Source: Nostoc sp. GT001 (GTDB lineage Bacteria > Cyanobacteriota > Cyanobacteriia > Cyanobacteriales > Nostocaceae). Taken from it: DNA of 64,000 nt. The position numbers and the translations under genes were made by a program. The notes under the pieces were generated by a model. That model was given only the letters and a program-made list of their open reading frames with translations. It was not told the origin of the DNA and ran no database searches. How positions within the stretch are numbered: the stretch's first letter is position 1; each line of letters begins with the position of its first letter. The stretch is from contig NZ_JAUDRJ010000003.1 of assembly GCF_030382115.1 (NCBI RefSeq), positions 4,348,461 through 4,412,460 of the forward strand, written 5' to 3'. Below are positions 53,810 to 62,803 of the stretch, piece by piece.

Positions 53810-55261
53810 CAATACCTTAGCCAAAATAAGAGGATGAGGAGAGAGGGCCGATGTAGTAGAGTTATTGTCTCTCACAACGACAACTCAAAAACTACAATCA
53901 GCCCATGTCCGATATCTTATCACTGCTACAATGCTTGCTACCGCAGATAAACGCTACGACGATGCGGCAATTGAACCAGATAATCCTGGCTATGTTAGCG
54001 ATGAGCGGACGAGTCACGATGTTGGGAATTTCCCGTTGGGCAGGCATTGGTGGTAGTTATCGGACGATGTTGCGGTTTTTTCATACAGTAATACCTTGGG
54101 CTACATTGTTTTGGCTATTTTTCCGCAAGCATTTGTTCCGTGCGAATGAGGTATATTTGCTTGCAGGAGATGAAGTTGTAGTCAGTAAATCGGGTAAAAA
54201 GACTTATGGATTAGATAGATTCTTTTCTAGCCTAGCCAATAAACCGATATCAGGATTATCTTTCTTTGTATTATCATTAGTGAGTGTTGAACAGAGGCAC
54301 TCGTTTCCGATTCAGATAGAACAGGTAATAAAGAAAGATACTCAAACAAAAAGTACCTCGACAATCGAAAAACCAAACAAAAAAGAAAAGCGTGGGCGTG
54401 GACGACCAAAAGGAAGTAAAAACAAAAATAAAAAGGAAGTGATATTAACATCTGAATTAATACTAATTCAGAAAATGATTGGTTCACTATTCAAGTTATT
54501 AGCTAACTCTATTTCCCTCACCTACTTGGTAGTAGATGGTCATTTTGGTAACAACAATGCTTTGCAGATGGCACGTCTTGTCAACTTGCAGATAATTTCC
54601 AAATTGCGCCATGATTCAGCATTATACTTCCCTTATGAAAATCCTGACTCCAGTAAGCGCTCTCGTCGTAAATACGGTGATAAGCTAGACTATCGTAATA
54701 TACCTGACAAATACTTATGTAAAAGTGCTATTGAGGATGATATTCAAACTGATATTTATCAAGCCACTCTTATTCACAAAGAATTTGCCCAAGCTCTCAA
54801 TGTAGTGATTTTGGTCAAAACCAATCTTAAAACTAATGCTTGCAGCCATGTAATTATTTTTTCTAGCGACCTAACTCTGTCATTTGAAAAAATTATCGAC
54901 TATTACAAACTCCGTTTCCAAATCGAGTTTAATTTTAGGGATGCCAAGCAGTTTTGGGGATTGGAAGATTTTATGAACCTGAGCCAAACTGCCGTGACTA
55001 ATGCTTCTAATTTAGCATTTTTTATGGTCAATTTATCCCACCATCTTCTCGCTGATTTCCAGCAACTCAATCCCGGTTCTGGCATTATTGACCTTAAGGC
55101 TTACCATCGTGGTTTTCGATATGTTCGTGAAATGTTAAAAATGCTTCCCGAAATCCCTGAGCCTATTTTATTAACCCAGATTTTTGCCAAGCTTACTTCT
55201 TTAGGACGTATTCATCCCGTTTCCACTGGCGTTGAACCCTCGTAAATTGGCAGAGGTATTG
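53810..55261 (+). mobile_element. IS4-type insertion sequence
   Basis: The left end CAATACCTTAGCCAAAATAA and the right end (reverse complement CAATACCTCTGCCAATTTAC) form imperfect inverted repeats of about 24 bases. TACTC directly flanks both ends, a 5-base target duplication. The 1452-bp element encodes one transposase. Intact ends and duplication indicate a relatively recent insertion. Confidence 0.8.
53905..55245 (+). CDS. IS4-family transposase (DDE)
   Basis: This 446-residue transposase shows LLAGDEVVVSKSGKKTYGLD (first Asp region), YLVVDGHFGNNNALQMA (second Asp region) and YYKLRFQIEFNFRDAKQFWG, the Y-R-E-K motif with the catalytic Glu of IS4-type enzymes. A Lys/Arg-rich linker (EKRGRGRPKGSKNKNKKE) includes an AT-hook-like GRGRPKG. 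The frame is complete, so it may be active. Confidence 0.88.
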   Translation: MSDILSLLQCLLPQINATTMRQLNQIILAMLAMSGRVTMLGISRWAGIGGSYRTMLRFFHTVIPWATLFWLFFRKHLFRANEVYLLAGDEVVVSKSGKKTYGLDRFFSSLANKPISGLSFFVLSLVSVEQRHSFPIQIEQVIKKDTQTKSTSTIEKPNKKEKRGRGRPKGSKNKNKKEVILTSELILIQKMIGSLFKLLANSISLTYLVVDGHFGNNNALQMARLVNLQIISKLRHDSALYFPYENPDSSKRSRRKYGDKLDYRNIPDKYLCKSAIEDDIQTDIYQATLIHKEFAQALNVVILVKTNLKTNACSHVIIFSSDLTLSFEKIIDYYKLRFQIEFNFRDAKQFWGLEDFMNLSQTAVTNASNLAFFMVNLSHHLLADFQQLNPGSGIIDLKAYHRGFRYVREMLKMLPEIPEPILLTQIFAKLTSLGRIHPVSTGVEPS

Positions 55262-55432
55262 TACTCATTACTCATTACTTATTACTCATTACTCCTTCTT
55301 AAGAGCGCCTTTAGGTCGGTGAGGATGTCAAAATTCAATAGCTTTAAAAGCTGTAGCGCTTATCCCGCATAGCTTAGAGCTTTTCTTAGTGCCATTCCAA
55401 TCTGACTCCTGATTTCTGAATTCTTCTTCAAA

Positions 55433-55918
55433 TCAACAATTTTCTCCTGATGTTTCACACGCACCAATACTCACCCAGGTGCTAGAACCGTCTTGCCAAT
55501 GTTCTTTCTTCCATATAGGGGCATTGTGTTTGAGCGTATCAATAGCATATTGGCAAGCTTCAAACGCCTCACTTCGATGAGGAGAACCCACAGCTACTAA
55601 AACGCTGATTTCCCCAACTTGCAAACGTCCAACACGATGATAAATCGCGACTCGATTCACATCAGGCATAGATAAGCGAATATCAGCAGCAATTTGATAA
55701 AATATCCGCAACGCCATTGGTTCATAAGCTTGATACTCTAGAGCAATCACAGGTTTACCATCGGTTTGATTGCGAACCATACCACTCATCACAACCACAG
55801 CACCATTGGCTGAATCGTCAGATTTGGCGTAGATTTCTTCCAGAGATAATGGCGCAAAGGTAATGGCAAAACTATCTTCGGCTCTTGGTTTAACAGCAGA
55901 GGTAAGTGTGGTTGTCAT
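55433..55918 (-). CDS. moaE: Molybdopterin synthase catalytic subunit
   Basis: This 161-residue MoaE converts precursor Z (cPMP) to molybdopterin with MoaD as sulfur donor in the cytoplasm. Signature regions are GAVVVMSGMVRNQTDGKPVI, LEYQAYEPMALRIF, VAIYHRVGRLQVGEISVLVA, GSPHRSEAFEACQYAIDTLK and the catalytic-lysine stretch APIWKKEHW. MoaD is not adjacent. Length is slightly above E. coli MoaE owing to a 20-residue N-terminal tail. Confidence 0.95.
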   Translation of the reverse strand: MTTTLTSAVKPRAEDSFAITFAPLSLEEIYAKSDDSANGAVVVMSGMVRNQTDGKPVIALEYQAYEPMALRIFYQIAADIRLSMPDVNRVAIYHRVGRLQVGEISVLVAVGSPHRSEAFEACQYAIDTLKHNAPIWKKEHWQDGSSTWVSIGACETSGENC

Positions 55919-55984
55919 AACTGCGTTGATATTATATGGGTTTTTTCTATTGTCTCTGAAGAAAGCATTACTAGTCTATGTTGA

Positions 55985-56182
55985 GTGGCTAAGATGGATG
56001 GAGCAATTACCATTCGCACATTGCAAGATATAAATCCGCTGTTGCCGATTATTGCTGTAAGTGGACTAGTAAAAAGTGAAGAAGTACCGATCGATAAAAC
56101 GGCTGAGTATACAGCCTTTTTACCTAAACCTTATACAACGCAAGAATTATTGAAAACCCTACATGCAGTTATTAGTCATTAA
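55985..56182 (+). pseudogene. Truncated response-regulator receiver fragment
   Basis: The 65-residue frame resembles the C-terminal half of a receiver: MDGAITIRTLQDINPLLPII, AVSGLVKSEE and FLPKPYTTQELLKTL, with the conserved Lys of LPKPY. The N-terminal half, including the phospho-acceptor Asp, is missing, and the only start is a GTG without a clear ribosome-binding site. It is probably the surviving tail of a hybrid kinase or regulator. It overlaps the convergent KTSC gene by 4 bases. Confidence 0.65.
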
Positions 56183-56595
56183 TCTGCATGATCTAGACGA
56201 TCGCACTCATATCTACCTTTAATCTCTTGATTGAAAAAGCTGCCAATTGAGTCCGAGGAATGTAAATCTTCCCAAGTATCCTCGTCTACGCCTAAGTACT
56301 GATAAACCGCTCCACTTTGAAACTCAACTTGCAAAATCTGTTCGTTGCGATCGTAGCCTACAGCCATAGCCATTGATGAGACAACTGGTAGCATGACGAT
56401 TGGTTCTTCTTCAAAGGGTAATGCAGTCGTTTCGGCAATCGCTTCGTTGAGTTCTTGCAATCCTTCATAAGCTTGTATCGGTGCCGGAATTTCTAAAAAC
56501 TCTAGTTCGTTGCCTCGATCGAGCAACAACTGCAAATATCCATCAGAATGAGCGATCGCTACTAAACTGCTCAAGTCTATCTTAGATAGCTTCAT
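56179..56595 (-). CDS. KTSC-domain protein
   Basis: This 138-residue protein ends with a KTSC domain (about 75-135): MAVGYDRNEQILQVEFQSGA, VYQYLGVDEDTWEDL and SIGSFFNQEIKGRYECDRL. KTSC domains are small and of unknown function, often fused to nucleic-acid enzymes. The N-terminal 70 residues are acidic and unassigned. The start ATG is preceded by AGAGTAG. The 515-base region beyond it has two perfect 7-base-arm palindromes: AGACTCA-AC-TGAGTCT (56944-56959) and CTCACCC-TTTT-GGGTGAG (56987-57004). Confidence 0.7.
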   Translation of the reverse strand: MKLSKIDLSSLVAIAHSDGYLQLLLDRGNELEFLEIPAPIQAYEGLQELNEAIAETTALPFEEEPIVMLPVVSSMAMAVGYDRNEQILQVEFQSGAVYQYLGVDEDTWEDLHSSDSIGSFFNQEIKGRYECDRLDHAD

Positions 56596-56943
56596 TTATT
56601 TTCTACTCTCCTATTGGCGTAGTCGGGAGTGGTAAAGTTTTATGCAATATCAAGCACTTCTATAGTACATTTATACTAAATAATCACTTAAGTGTCAAGT
56701 TTTTCTCCTAAGAGAGAATTTTAGGTATGTAGAGACGCTTTAGCAAAGCAGCACGCAGTGTTTTTCTCTGACATTCGGGGAAATACTTGTGATTAGGCTT
56801 GGGTGAATGAGCGTATTTGAGTCACCTGCCGCAGAAATCTCTGCTTTGTGAGGGGAACTCAACAGGCGAACTCAAAAATTGCATAAATGTTCAACTTGCC
56901 TCAGTTAAGTAGTTGAGAATTTCAACCAATCCTTGTTGTGTCT

Positions 56944-57004
56944 AGACTCAACTGAGTCTCTATTGCTGTTTGTATCACTCAATTAGCTCACCCTTTTGGG
57001 TGAG
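56944..57004. promoter_or_regulatory. Two palindromes upstream of the secreted-protein gene
   Basis: AGACTCA-AC-TGAGTCT and CTCACCC-TTTT-GGGTGAG lie 27 bases apart, about 110-170 bases upstream of the ATG at 57111. Either may be an operator; the second could also be a hairpin. Confidence 0.35.
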
Positions 57005-57110
57005 TCATAGATCAACCGATCAGATGACCTGACTGAAGGAAGTTGAGATTAATAATAAAGAGGACTCTATTACTAAGGAACACCGATTGCATTTTACCTA
57101 AGTATAACTT

Positions 57111-57503
57111 ATGAAACTTACTACCTTAATAAATTCTGCACTGATTTTTGCTTCTATCACTCTTGTACCTGGAATCGCTGGCGCTCAAACAGCTACTACT
57201 AACAACAGTGAAACAATAGCTGTTAACTCTAATAATTTATCCACTAACTCGACTTCTGCGAATTACCTCCAGCCTTTTAATCTAGTTACTTTTGCTTATC
57301 AAGGAGGTCTGCAACAACACGGTATTCCTAGCGGAGAAGCACTAGTACTTAAAACTCTGAATAAAAATATTCTTGCGAAAGATTTGGTTAAAGCTGCTGT
57401 GAATGCAGATAAATTACCATCACAAGTTTTAAACGATCAAAATTATTTAAGTGCTGTTAATTTAGAACTCAACGTATTACCAGATTATGCTGCTGCTGAT
57501 TAA
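57111..57503 (+). CDS. Hypothetical secreted protein
   Basis: This 130-residue protein has a signal peptide (MKLTTLINSALIFASITLVP followed by GIAGAQ; cleavage after AGA or AQT). An Asn/Thr/Ser-rich linker follows, then LQPFNLVTFAYQGGLQQHGI, PSGEALVLKTLNKN and AKDLVKAAVNADKLPSQVL. Similar small secreted proteins occur in Nostoc; no function is known. The gene stands alone, and the 240 bases downstream contain no recognised feature. Confidence 0.6.
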   Translation: MKLTTLINSALIFASITLVPGIAGAQTATTNNSETIAVNSNNLSTNSTSANYLQPFNLVTFAYQGGLQQHGIPSGEALVLKTLNKNILAKDLVKAAVNADKLPSQVLNDQNYLSAVNLELNVLPDYAAAD

Positions 57504-57744
57504 TTTGATTTTTCTTGTATCTTTTGAGAAAGCTAAGTTTTTCAGTATGGTATATTTGTATGCTTGTTACTAAGGATAAATAAAAGCCTTTTATACATAG
57601 TGATTGCAGTGTATTAAAAGTATACAAGAAAGCTTGATATTGAAGAATAATTTCTAAATTTTGACATAAGTTATATTTATCCTGTGCTAAAGCCATAGAA
57701 AATTGTATAATCGACAGCTTATCGAGCAAAAATTTCTATAGAGA

Positions 57745-58710
57745 ATGACAGAAGTAATAAGATCCGGGAGCCTAAATAATATTGAGTCCATTGAGTTTGA
57801 AGAGCAGTGCTTAGAAAAAGCCAGAGAAACAGGCGATCGCAATGCAGAAGTCATTTCTTTGGCAAGTTTGGGCAATGCTTACCAGTCACTAGGTGAGTAC
57901 CACCTAGCAATTGAGTTTTATCAGCAGTGGTTAGATATAGCTAAAGAAATAGGCGATCGCTTAGAAGAAGCCAAATCTTTATCTGGGTTGGGTAACGCTT
58001 ACCAATCACTGGGAAAATACCAGCGAGCGATTGAATTTTATCACCAGTGGTTAAGTATTACCAGGAAAATAGGCGATCGCACTGGGGAAGGTATTTGCTT
58101 GGGAAGCTTGGGTAATACTTATGAATACCTGGGTAAGTACGAGCAAGCGATTGAATTCTATCACCAGTGGTTGAGTATTACCAAGAAAACAGGCGATTGG
58201 ACTGGGGAATGCATTTGCCTGGGAAGTTTGGGCAATACTTATGAATCATTGGGATCTTACCAACTAGCAATTGAGTTTTACCAACAATGGTTAGGGCTAG
58301 CAAAATTCATTAGCGATGCCTACGGCGGGCAAAGCCAACGCAATGCTGAAAGCATGGCCTTGAGCGGATTGGGCAGTGCTTATAAGGCTTTAGGAAAGTA
58401 CCAAAGGGCGTTGGATTTTTATCAGCAATCATTAGAGATTAGAAGGGATCTTAATGACCTAAATGGGGAAGCAAATGCCTGGTTTAATTTGGGTTTGGTA
58501 TTAGAAAAAATCAATCGAGAATCAGAAGCGATGGCTGCCTTTTGCAATGCTCGTGAAATTTATCATGCAATGGGACTCGATGCCAGTCTGCAAGATTGTA
58601 ACCATGCCATTGAGTTTCTTTCTCAAAATATTGCCAGCACACCATCTACTTTCTGGTTAAGGAGATGGTTAAGTCATTTGTCGCAGTTGATCAAAACTGG
58701 TTCTAAATAA
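57745..58710 (+). CDS. TPR-repeat protein
   Basis: This 321-residue protein contains about six TPR units of the 40-residue type (SLASLGNAYQSLGEYHLAIE, FYQQWLDIAKEIGDR), reminiscent of LGN/Rapsyn-like repeats in cyanobacterial scaffolds. Each of the first units ends in a GDR or GDW encoded at a HIP1-like GGCGATCGC. The fifth unit carries a 7-residue insertion (AYGGQSQ) from a dispersed repeat. Predicted role is protein-protein interaction; no other domain is attached. Confidence 0.85.
   Translation: MTEVIRSGSLNNIESIEFEEQCLEKARETGDRNAEVISLASLGNAYQSLGEYHLAIEFYQQWLDIAKEIGDRLEEAKSLSGLGNAYQSLGKYQRAIEFYHQWLSITRKIGDRTGEGICLGSLGNTYEYLGKYEQAIEFYHQWLSITKKTGDWTGECICLGSLGNTYESLGSYQLAIEFYQQWLGLAKFISDAYGGQSQRNAESMALSGLGSAYKALGKYQRALDFYQQSLEIRRDLNDLNGEANAWFNLGLVLEKINRESEAMAAFCNAREIYHAMGLDASLQDCNHAIEFLSQNIASTPSTFWLRRWLSHLSQLIKTGSK
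58318..58338 (+). repeat. 21-bp repeat insertion inside a HIP1 site of the TPR gene
   Basis: The first TPR unit reads GGC-GAT-CGC-AAT (GDRN), while the fifth reads AGC-GAT, then 21 bases starting GCCTACGGCGGG, then CGC-AAT. The insert splits the octamer-like GCGAT^CGC and adds exactly seven codons in frame. Its core matches the dispersed repeats at 6061 and 53654. Confidence 0.65.
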
Positions 58711-58745
58711 AGAGTGGTGAGTTTCGAGTTAAAAGACCCTTTTAA

Positions 58746-59321
58746 TCAGGACTCACCAGGATACTTATTGAATACTACTACTGAGTTCTTGCGATCAAAA
58801 GAAAGCACAGAAAACGGGTCTTTTCGATTCCCCATTTCCATCCCAGGAGTGCCTACAGGCATTTGAGGAACAGATAAACCAATAACATTTGGCTTTTCTT
58901 GCAGCAGACGTTTGATGTCGTCTGCTGGGACGTGTCCTTCAATAACATATCCATCAACAATTGCTGTGTGGCAAGATGACAAGTTATCCGGCACGTTGTA
59001 CTTTTGTTTGACTGTTTCGATGTCAGTTGTTGAAAAATCTGTGATTTTAAAACCCTGTGCCTTTAAGTGATCAATCCACCCGCCACAACAGTTACAATCG
59101 GGACTGTGATATACAGTAGCATTTAGCACTGTTGATTTTGATGGTATCTGTTGCTGCTGGATGTGCATAGTGCTAAAAACAGCTTGAGCATGACTCATAG
59201 GAGCAGTGCTTCCCAAGATGCTCAAGATCCCTAATGTTAGAACCACTATTTGCACAGTGGCAGACATCAAGATGGGAAGTAACCATTTTTGCCAGCAATA
59301 AATCAATTGTTTGTGCGACAT
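58746..59321 (-). CDS. DUF411 metal-binding-like protein
   Basis: Starting at 59321 (AGGAAG 6 bases upstream), the protein is 191 residues with an N-terminal membrane anchor or signal (LPILMSATVQIVVLTLGILS). The DUF411 domain shows VYHSPDCNCCGGWIDHLKAQ, SCHTAIVDGYVIEGHVPADD, LSVPQMPVGTPGMEM and FDRKNSVVVFNKY. The CNCC motif resembles thioredoxin-like/copper-binding sites. DUF411 proteins often accompany copper resistance. A longer frame begins 42 codons earlier but lacks support. Confidence 0.8.
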   Translation of the reverse strand: MSHKQLIYCWQKWLLPILMSATVQIVVLTLGILSILGSTAPMSHAQAVFSTMHIQQQQIPSKSTVLNATVYHSPDCNCCGGWIDHLKAQGFKITDFSTTDIETVKQKYNVPDNLSSCHTAIVDGYVIEGHVPADDIKRLLQEKPNVIGLSVPQMPVGTPGMEMGNRKDPFSVLSFDRKNSVVVFNKYPGES

Positions 59322-59674
59322 CTGATACTTCCTAAATACAACATTGCTTCCAAAACACTCTGCGCTTGCTTTTCGTCCCTGTGCGTTTAGAAAGACTACG
59401 ATTTTACATAAAAGAGATATGAGTAAAATTAAATATGTGTTACCCATAACCCTTGTAGAAACATAGCAGTGCTACGTCTCTACATTCATTTTTGCTCATA
59501 TCTCTAAAACTGTACTATATCCTATAAAGCAAAAGCGATTCCTTATTAGTCATCATATTTTCATGAAAACAAATGGAGCGATGTCTACGACGGGTGGTTC
59601 CTGAGCGCAGCTGTTGGCGTGGTAACAGAGCGTAGTCGAAGTGCAGCCTCTCCTAGAGAAGTATTACGAATTAC
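59322..59674. repeat. Degenerate dispersed repeats between convergent-side genes
   Basis: It contains GTAGAAACATAGCAGTGCTACGTCTCTAC near 59455, GAGCGATGTCTACGACGGGTGG near 59577 and a GAGCGTAGTCGAAGTG motif near 59628. No gene apart from the DUF411 upstream leader is seen. Confidence 0.4.
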
Positions 59675-60136
59675 TTAAAGACGTGATGGTGTCAAAAAAC
59701 TAATTGTTTGTGGCTTGAAACTCGATACACTATCCCAATAATTAACCTGGTTAATATTCACCTTCAACAAAGCAATATCAGGTTCGTCTAGTCCTTTAGG
59801 AAACCAGGTTTGAAGTTCCGGCTTCCATAGCTCTCGCATCTTGTTGCGGTCTTTTACAAGTTGTGCTGTACCTGAGATAGAAACGTATCGCTGCTGTTCG
59901 GGTGATGAGAAACTAATATTGACCTGCTCATGGTGTTCAATTTCAGTTACCTTATGGGAACCAGCATAAGTAAAAAACCAGAGTATACTATCAGAGTTAA
60001 TCTCACCACTCTTTGACATAGGGTAACTATGCAAGCTGCCATCATCATCGACTGTAGTAAACATACCATAATCAATATCTTTGATTAGTTCATGCAGTTT
60101 TTGAATCTGTTGATCGCGGTCTGTAGAAGTTGCCAT
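59675..60136 (-). CDS. Pyridoxamine-5'-phosphate oxidase-like general stress protein
   Basis: From Met at 60136 the protein is 153 residues with the split-barrel flavin fold of the general stress protein 26 family: KLHELIKDIDYGMFTTVDDD, LHSYPMSKSGEI, LWFFTYAGSHKVTEIEHHEQ, VNISFSSPEQQRYVSISGTA and ELWKPELQTWFPKG. Members bind FMN, FAD or F420 and are induced by stress. The 17 codons upstream of this start are probably not translated. The 383-base spacer upstream has a TTCTATGCATAGAGAA palindrome near 60337 but no gene. Confidence 0.8.
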   Translation of the reverse strand: MATSTDRDQQIQKLHELIKDIDYGMFTTVDDDGSLHSYPMSKSGEINSDSILWFFTYAGSHKVTEIEHHEQVNISFSSPEQQRYVSISGTAQLVKDRNKMRELWKPELQTWFPKGLDEPDIALLKVNINQVNYWDSVSSFKPQTISFLTPSRL

Positions 60137-60570
60137 TGTTTGTGCTTTTTTCTCTATTTGTCTATTTGTTTGTTGTCTAGGCTGCAATTTTTAATTACAA
60201 CCAGATTTAATTCTGAATAATGTTATTTTTTAGTATTGACCTTTTTAGTTTAAATTGCGTGAGCCTAAAGGCGTAATTCTAATAAAAGTAGGTTTTTTAG
60301 TTATATCTATAGAGATATTTGTTGAGAATTGACTATTCTATGCATAGAGAATTTTTAGGTAGAGCCAGGTTAATTTTGTGCTTATTTCTTTAGACATAAA
60401 TTTGATAAATTTTGTACTAAATTCAAAGTGCCTCTGTAACTTTAGGATGATGAAATCATAATTTAGGCAGCAATTGCGATCGCTCTGGTATTGCTAAATT
60501 AACAAAGTAAATGTGGTAAGCAAGAGTATCTATTTTTACTTTACAGTACTCTTCTCATTCATAGCACGTT

Positions 60571-61642
60571 ATGAATATTGGCAAATTTTGTATTTACAAC
60601 AATCCAAGTTATTTGATTGAAGGAATCACAACCGGGGCGGCAGACTTAGATGAAGATGGCGTTGTCTCAATTGACGAGTTGCATGAGTATGCCAGCAGAA
60701 AAGTTAGAGAAATACAGCCGACGATGAAGCCAGAAATCTACACAAGTAGAGAAGGCTTTAAGATTCGACTTACAAAAGTTCCGCAAGGCGATCCTAAACA
60801 GAAGTATCGTAAAGAAGTGGCGCGATACAGTAGCCGTGGCGATGTTTCTTTTGTGGTCGCAAGACTTTGGACGCGCTCAGAAGACGCTTGGGAATATCCG
60901 AAATAGAAGCAACTGCAATTGAAGATGAGATGTTAGCAGTTGCTCGTCAGGAATTTAGACAAAAGTTACAGCAATATGAGCGGGACTTTACTGAAGCACT
61001 TCAATTGATGTAGATACGTTTTTAGAAGAGGTAAAAGCAAATGAATTCCCGACTCAGTTTTTATCAAAGCGAGTAACTCAGGTAATTCCAGAAATTAAGC
61101 CAGTCAAAACTGCTAAATTTCTCCCACAGTGGATAGTTCCATTAATATTTGTCGTTGCAGCAGGTTTTTTAGGATTGTTCGTCAAGCAACTGCGAGGAAC
61201 CTCTCCAATTTTTTCCAATCCATTACAAACTCAAAATCCTACCATCGAAGCAACACCCGCACCGCGATCGCTGGCTAATCTTTCTCCTGGTTGGGTAATT
61301 CAAACTAACAATGACATCTCCTTGGGAAACAATCAATCACTCCCCCGTGGGACTTTTTTAGAAGTTATTGAGAAAAAATCAAATCCAAATCCTACTTCTG
61401 GCAGTTTTTTGGTGTCTATGCGAGTCTGTGCCAATAAAAGTACCCAAACTCCAGCTAATCCTAATAACCCAGTTGTAACTATCCCTGTTCCCCGAAATTC
61501 AAAACCTTGGCCAGCAACAGTATTGCTAAACTCCTCCCAAGTCAACCGTTTTGGCGTTGTTTTACAATCAGACGCACCAAATCCATGTATAACTGTGACG
61601 CAACCGCCAGTTACCGAACCATCTGACACTAGTCCAACTTAA
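60571..61642 (+). pseudogene. Decayed metacaspase-like gene, N-terminus missing
   Basis: The first frame encodes the region after the caspase catalytic domain: NNPSYLIEGITTGAADLDED, GVVSIDELHEYASRKVREIQ and KIRLTKVPQGDPKQKYRKEV. At about 60853 a missing G (GTGGTC for GTGGGTC) ends it early. The corrected frame continues as GRKTLDALRRRLGISEIEAT to a stop at 61011. A second shift near 61000 leads into a frame with TM segment WIVPLIFVVAAGFLGLF and a secreted-type tail with SLGNNQSLPRGTFLEVIEKK up to 61642. No caspase domain lies upstream. Confidence 0.7.
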
Positions 61643-61659
61643 TCAAATAATCGATATAA

Positions 61660-62001
61660 CTACAGGCTTGAGTACTGTATAATTTCAATAATTTTATTAA
61701 TCACCTCTGTTAATTTTTCAGATTTTATTTGACCTGCTTGATATAAGATAATTTGTTTATCGGCAGTAAAAATGCGATTTGGTCGAATATTACTTGGCTG
61801 ATTTAAACTCCCAAAGTTAAAATCACTATTGTCCACTTCAATAGCATAGATATCGCCAACAAATTGGCTAGTAATTTGGCAAAGAATCAGGTCATTACCC
61901 TGAAGTGTAGCAATAACTAAAGCAGGTCTGCGTTTTGTCTGAGTTAAGTCTGAAAAGGGAAATGGAACAATAACAACATCTCCTTTTACAAATCCTGCCA
62001 T
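61660..62001 (-). CDS. MazF/PemK-like toxin
   Basis: From Met at 62001 the protein is 113 residues: KGDVVIVPFPFSDLTQTKRR, PALVIATLQGNDLILCQIT and NIRPNRIFTADKQIILYQAG are hallmarks of the MazF/PemK mRNA interferase fold. It overlaps the upstream antitoxin by 16 bases, the usual arrangement. The Arg in KRRPALV and the Thr in ITSQ are at positions used for catalysis in the family. Confidence 0.85.
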   Translation of the reverse strand: MAGFVKGDVVIVPFPFSDLTQTKRRPALVIATLQGNDLILCQITSQFVGDIYAIEVDNSDFNFGSLNQPSNIRPNRIFTADKQIILYQAGQIKSEKLTEVINKIIEIIQYSSL

Positions 62002-62180
62002 GCTGTATCTTCCTCTGGTTTTAACCAATCTTTTTGCAGTGATGATTCACTCATAATGGTGATTTCTAAAATTTTATCTTTTTGGTACTTTGCTTGTAAG
62101 AATTGAACAAAATCTAAAATTTCCTGTAACAGAGGTTCAGGTAATTTTTCTAGTTCTTGTGTAATCTGTTCTTTAAGCAT
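61986..62180 (-). CDS. DUF2281-type antitoxin
   Basis: From Met at 62180 the protein is 64 residues: MLKEQITQELEKLPEPLLQE and ILDFVQFLQAKYQKD match the short DUF2281 antitoxin-like helix pair common in cyanobacteria. The C-terminus (QKDWLKPEEDTAWQDL) is acidic, as expected for a toxin-neutralising tail. It lies directly upstream of and overlapping the MazF gene. Confidence 0.8.
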   Translation of the reverse strand: MLKEQITQELEKLPEPLLQEILDFVQFLQAKYQKDKILEITIMSESSLQKDWLKPEEDTAWQDL

Positions 62181-62526
62181 AATTGTCTGATTATGTGTTT
62201 GGGCAATATCTAAAATAATATTTATCATATCTATTTTTGAATGAAAATATAAAATCAAATAAATCCTTGCAACTGTAAAATTTTATGTAACACCAGTAGC
62301 GATCGCAGATCGTCATGACAATAGTTATTTTGCGATCGCTACTCATGACTTGTTATTTACGTATTAAAGTATTAAATTTTACGCAGTAAAGTATTTTTAC
62401 CATAAAATGTTAAAATTATACCCTATGAATGAGCCTCTTCAACCCATAGCAGGAGTATCACTTTCCATTCAGCGTCTACTATAAAGAACTAGGAAATCAA
62501 ATTGCAGGATATCTGCCTTTTAAATT

Positions 62527-62742
62527 ATGGACTGGAAGTACAGGTGGAAAAATGGTTATCGACCAAGCCGAGACGAAGCAGCAAAAAATCCTCATTTGTT
62601 AGATGAGAATCAGTTCGAGAACGAACAAGACCGAAAGCTTGCTGAAGAAACTGCAAGGAAGCATTTGGGCGTACCTGCACCAACTTTAGACGAAGATAAA
62701 TCAATACTACCTCATGCGGCTTCGCCTAATGAAAAGGTTTAA
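62527..62742 (+). CDS. Small hypothetical protein
   Basis: This 71-residue acidic protein begins MDWKYRWKNGYRPSRDEAAK and is helix-rich (ENEQDRKLAEETARKHLGVP). No family is recognised and no Shine-Dalgarno sequence is obvious. The spacer before it (62259-62526) holds two HIP1-like sites and no gene. Confidence 0.4.
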   Translation: MDWKYRWKNGYRPSRDEAAKNPHLLDENQFENEQDRKLAEETARKHLGVPAPTLDEDKSILPHAASPNEKV

Positions 62743-62803
62743 TACTAACGATATAGGCATTTTTTGTCTATATCTGCTCCATACCATTATCAAGTTTAAC
62801 AAA

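Noticed and set aside
53865..54056. 63-codon frame at the start of the IS4-type element
   Set aside because: It is an alternative frame over the transposase start; the transposase frame is long and has family motifs.
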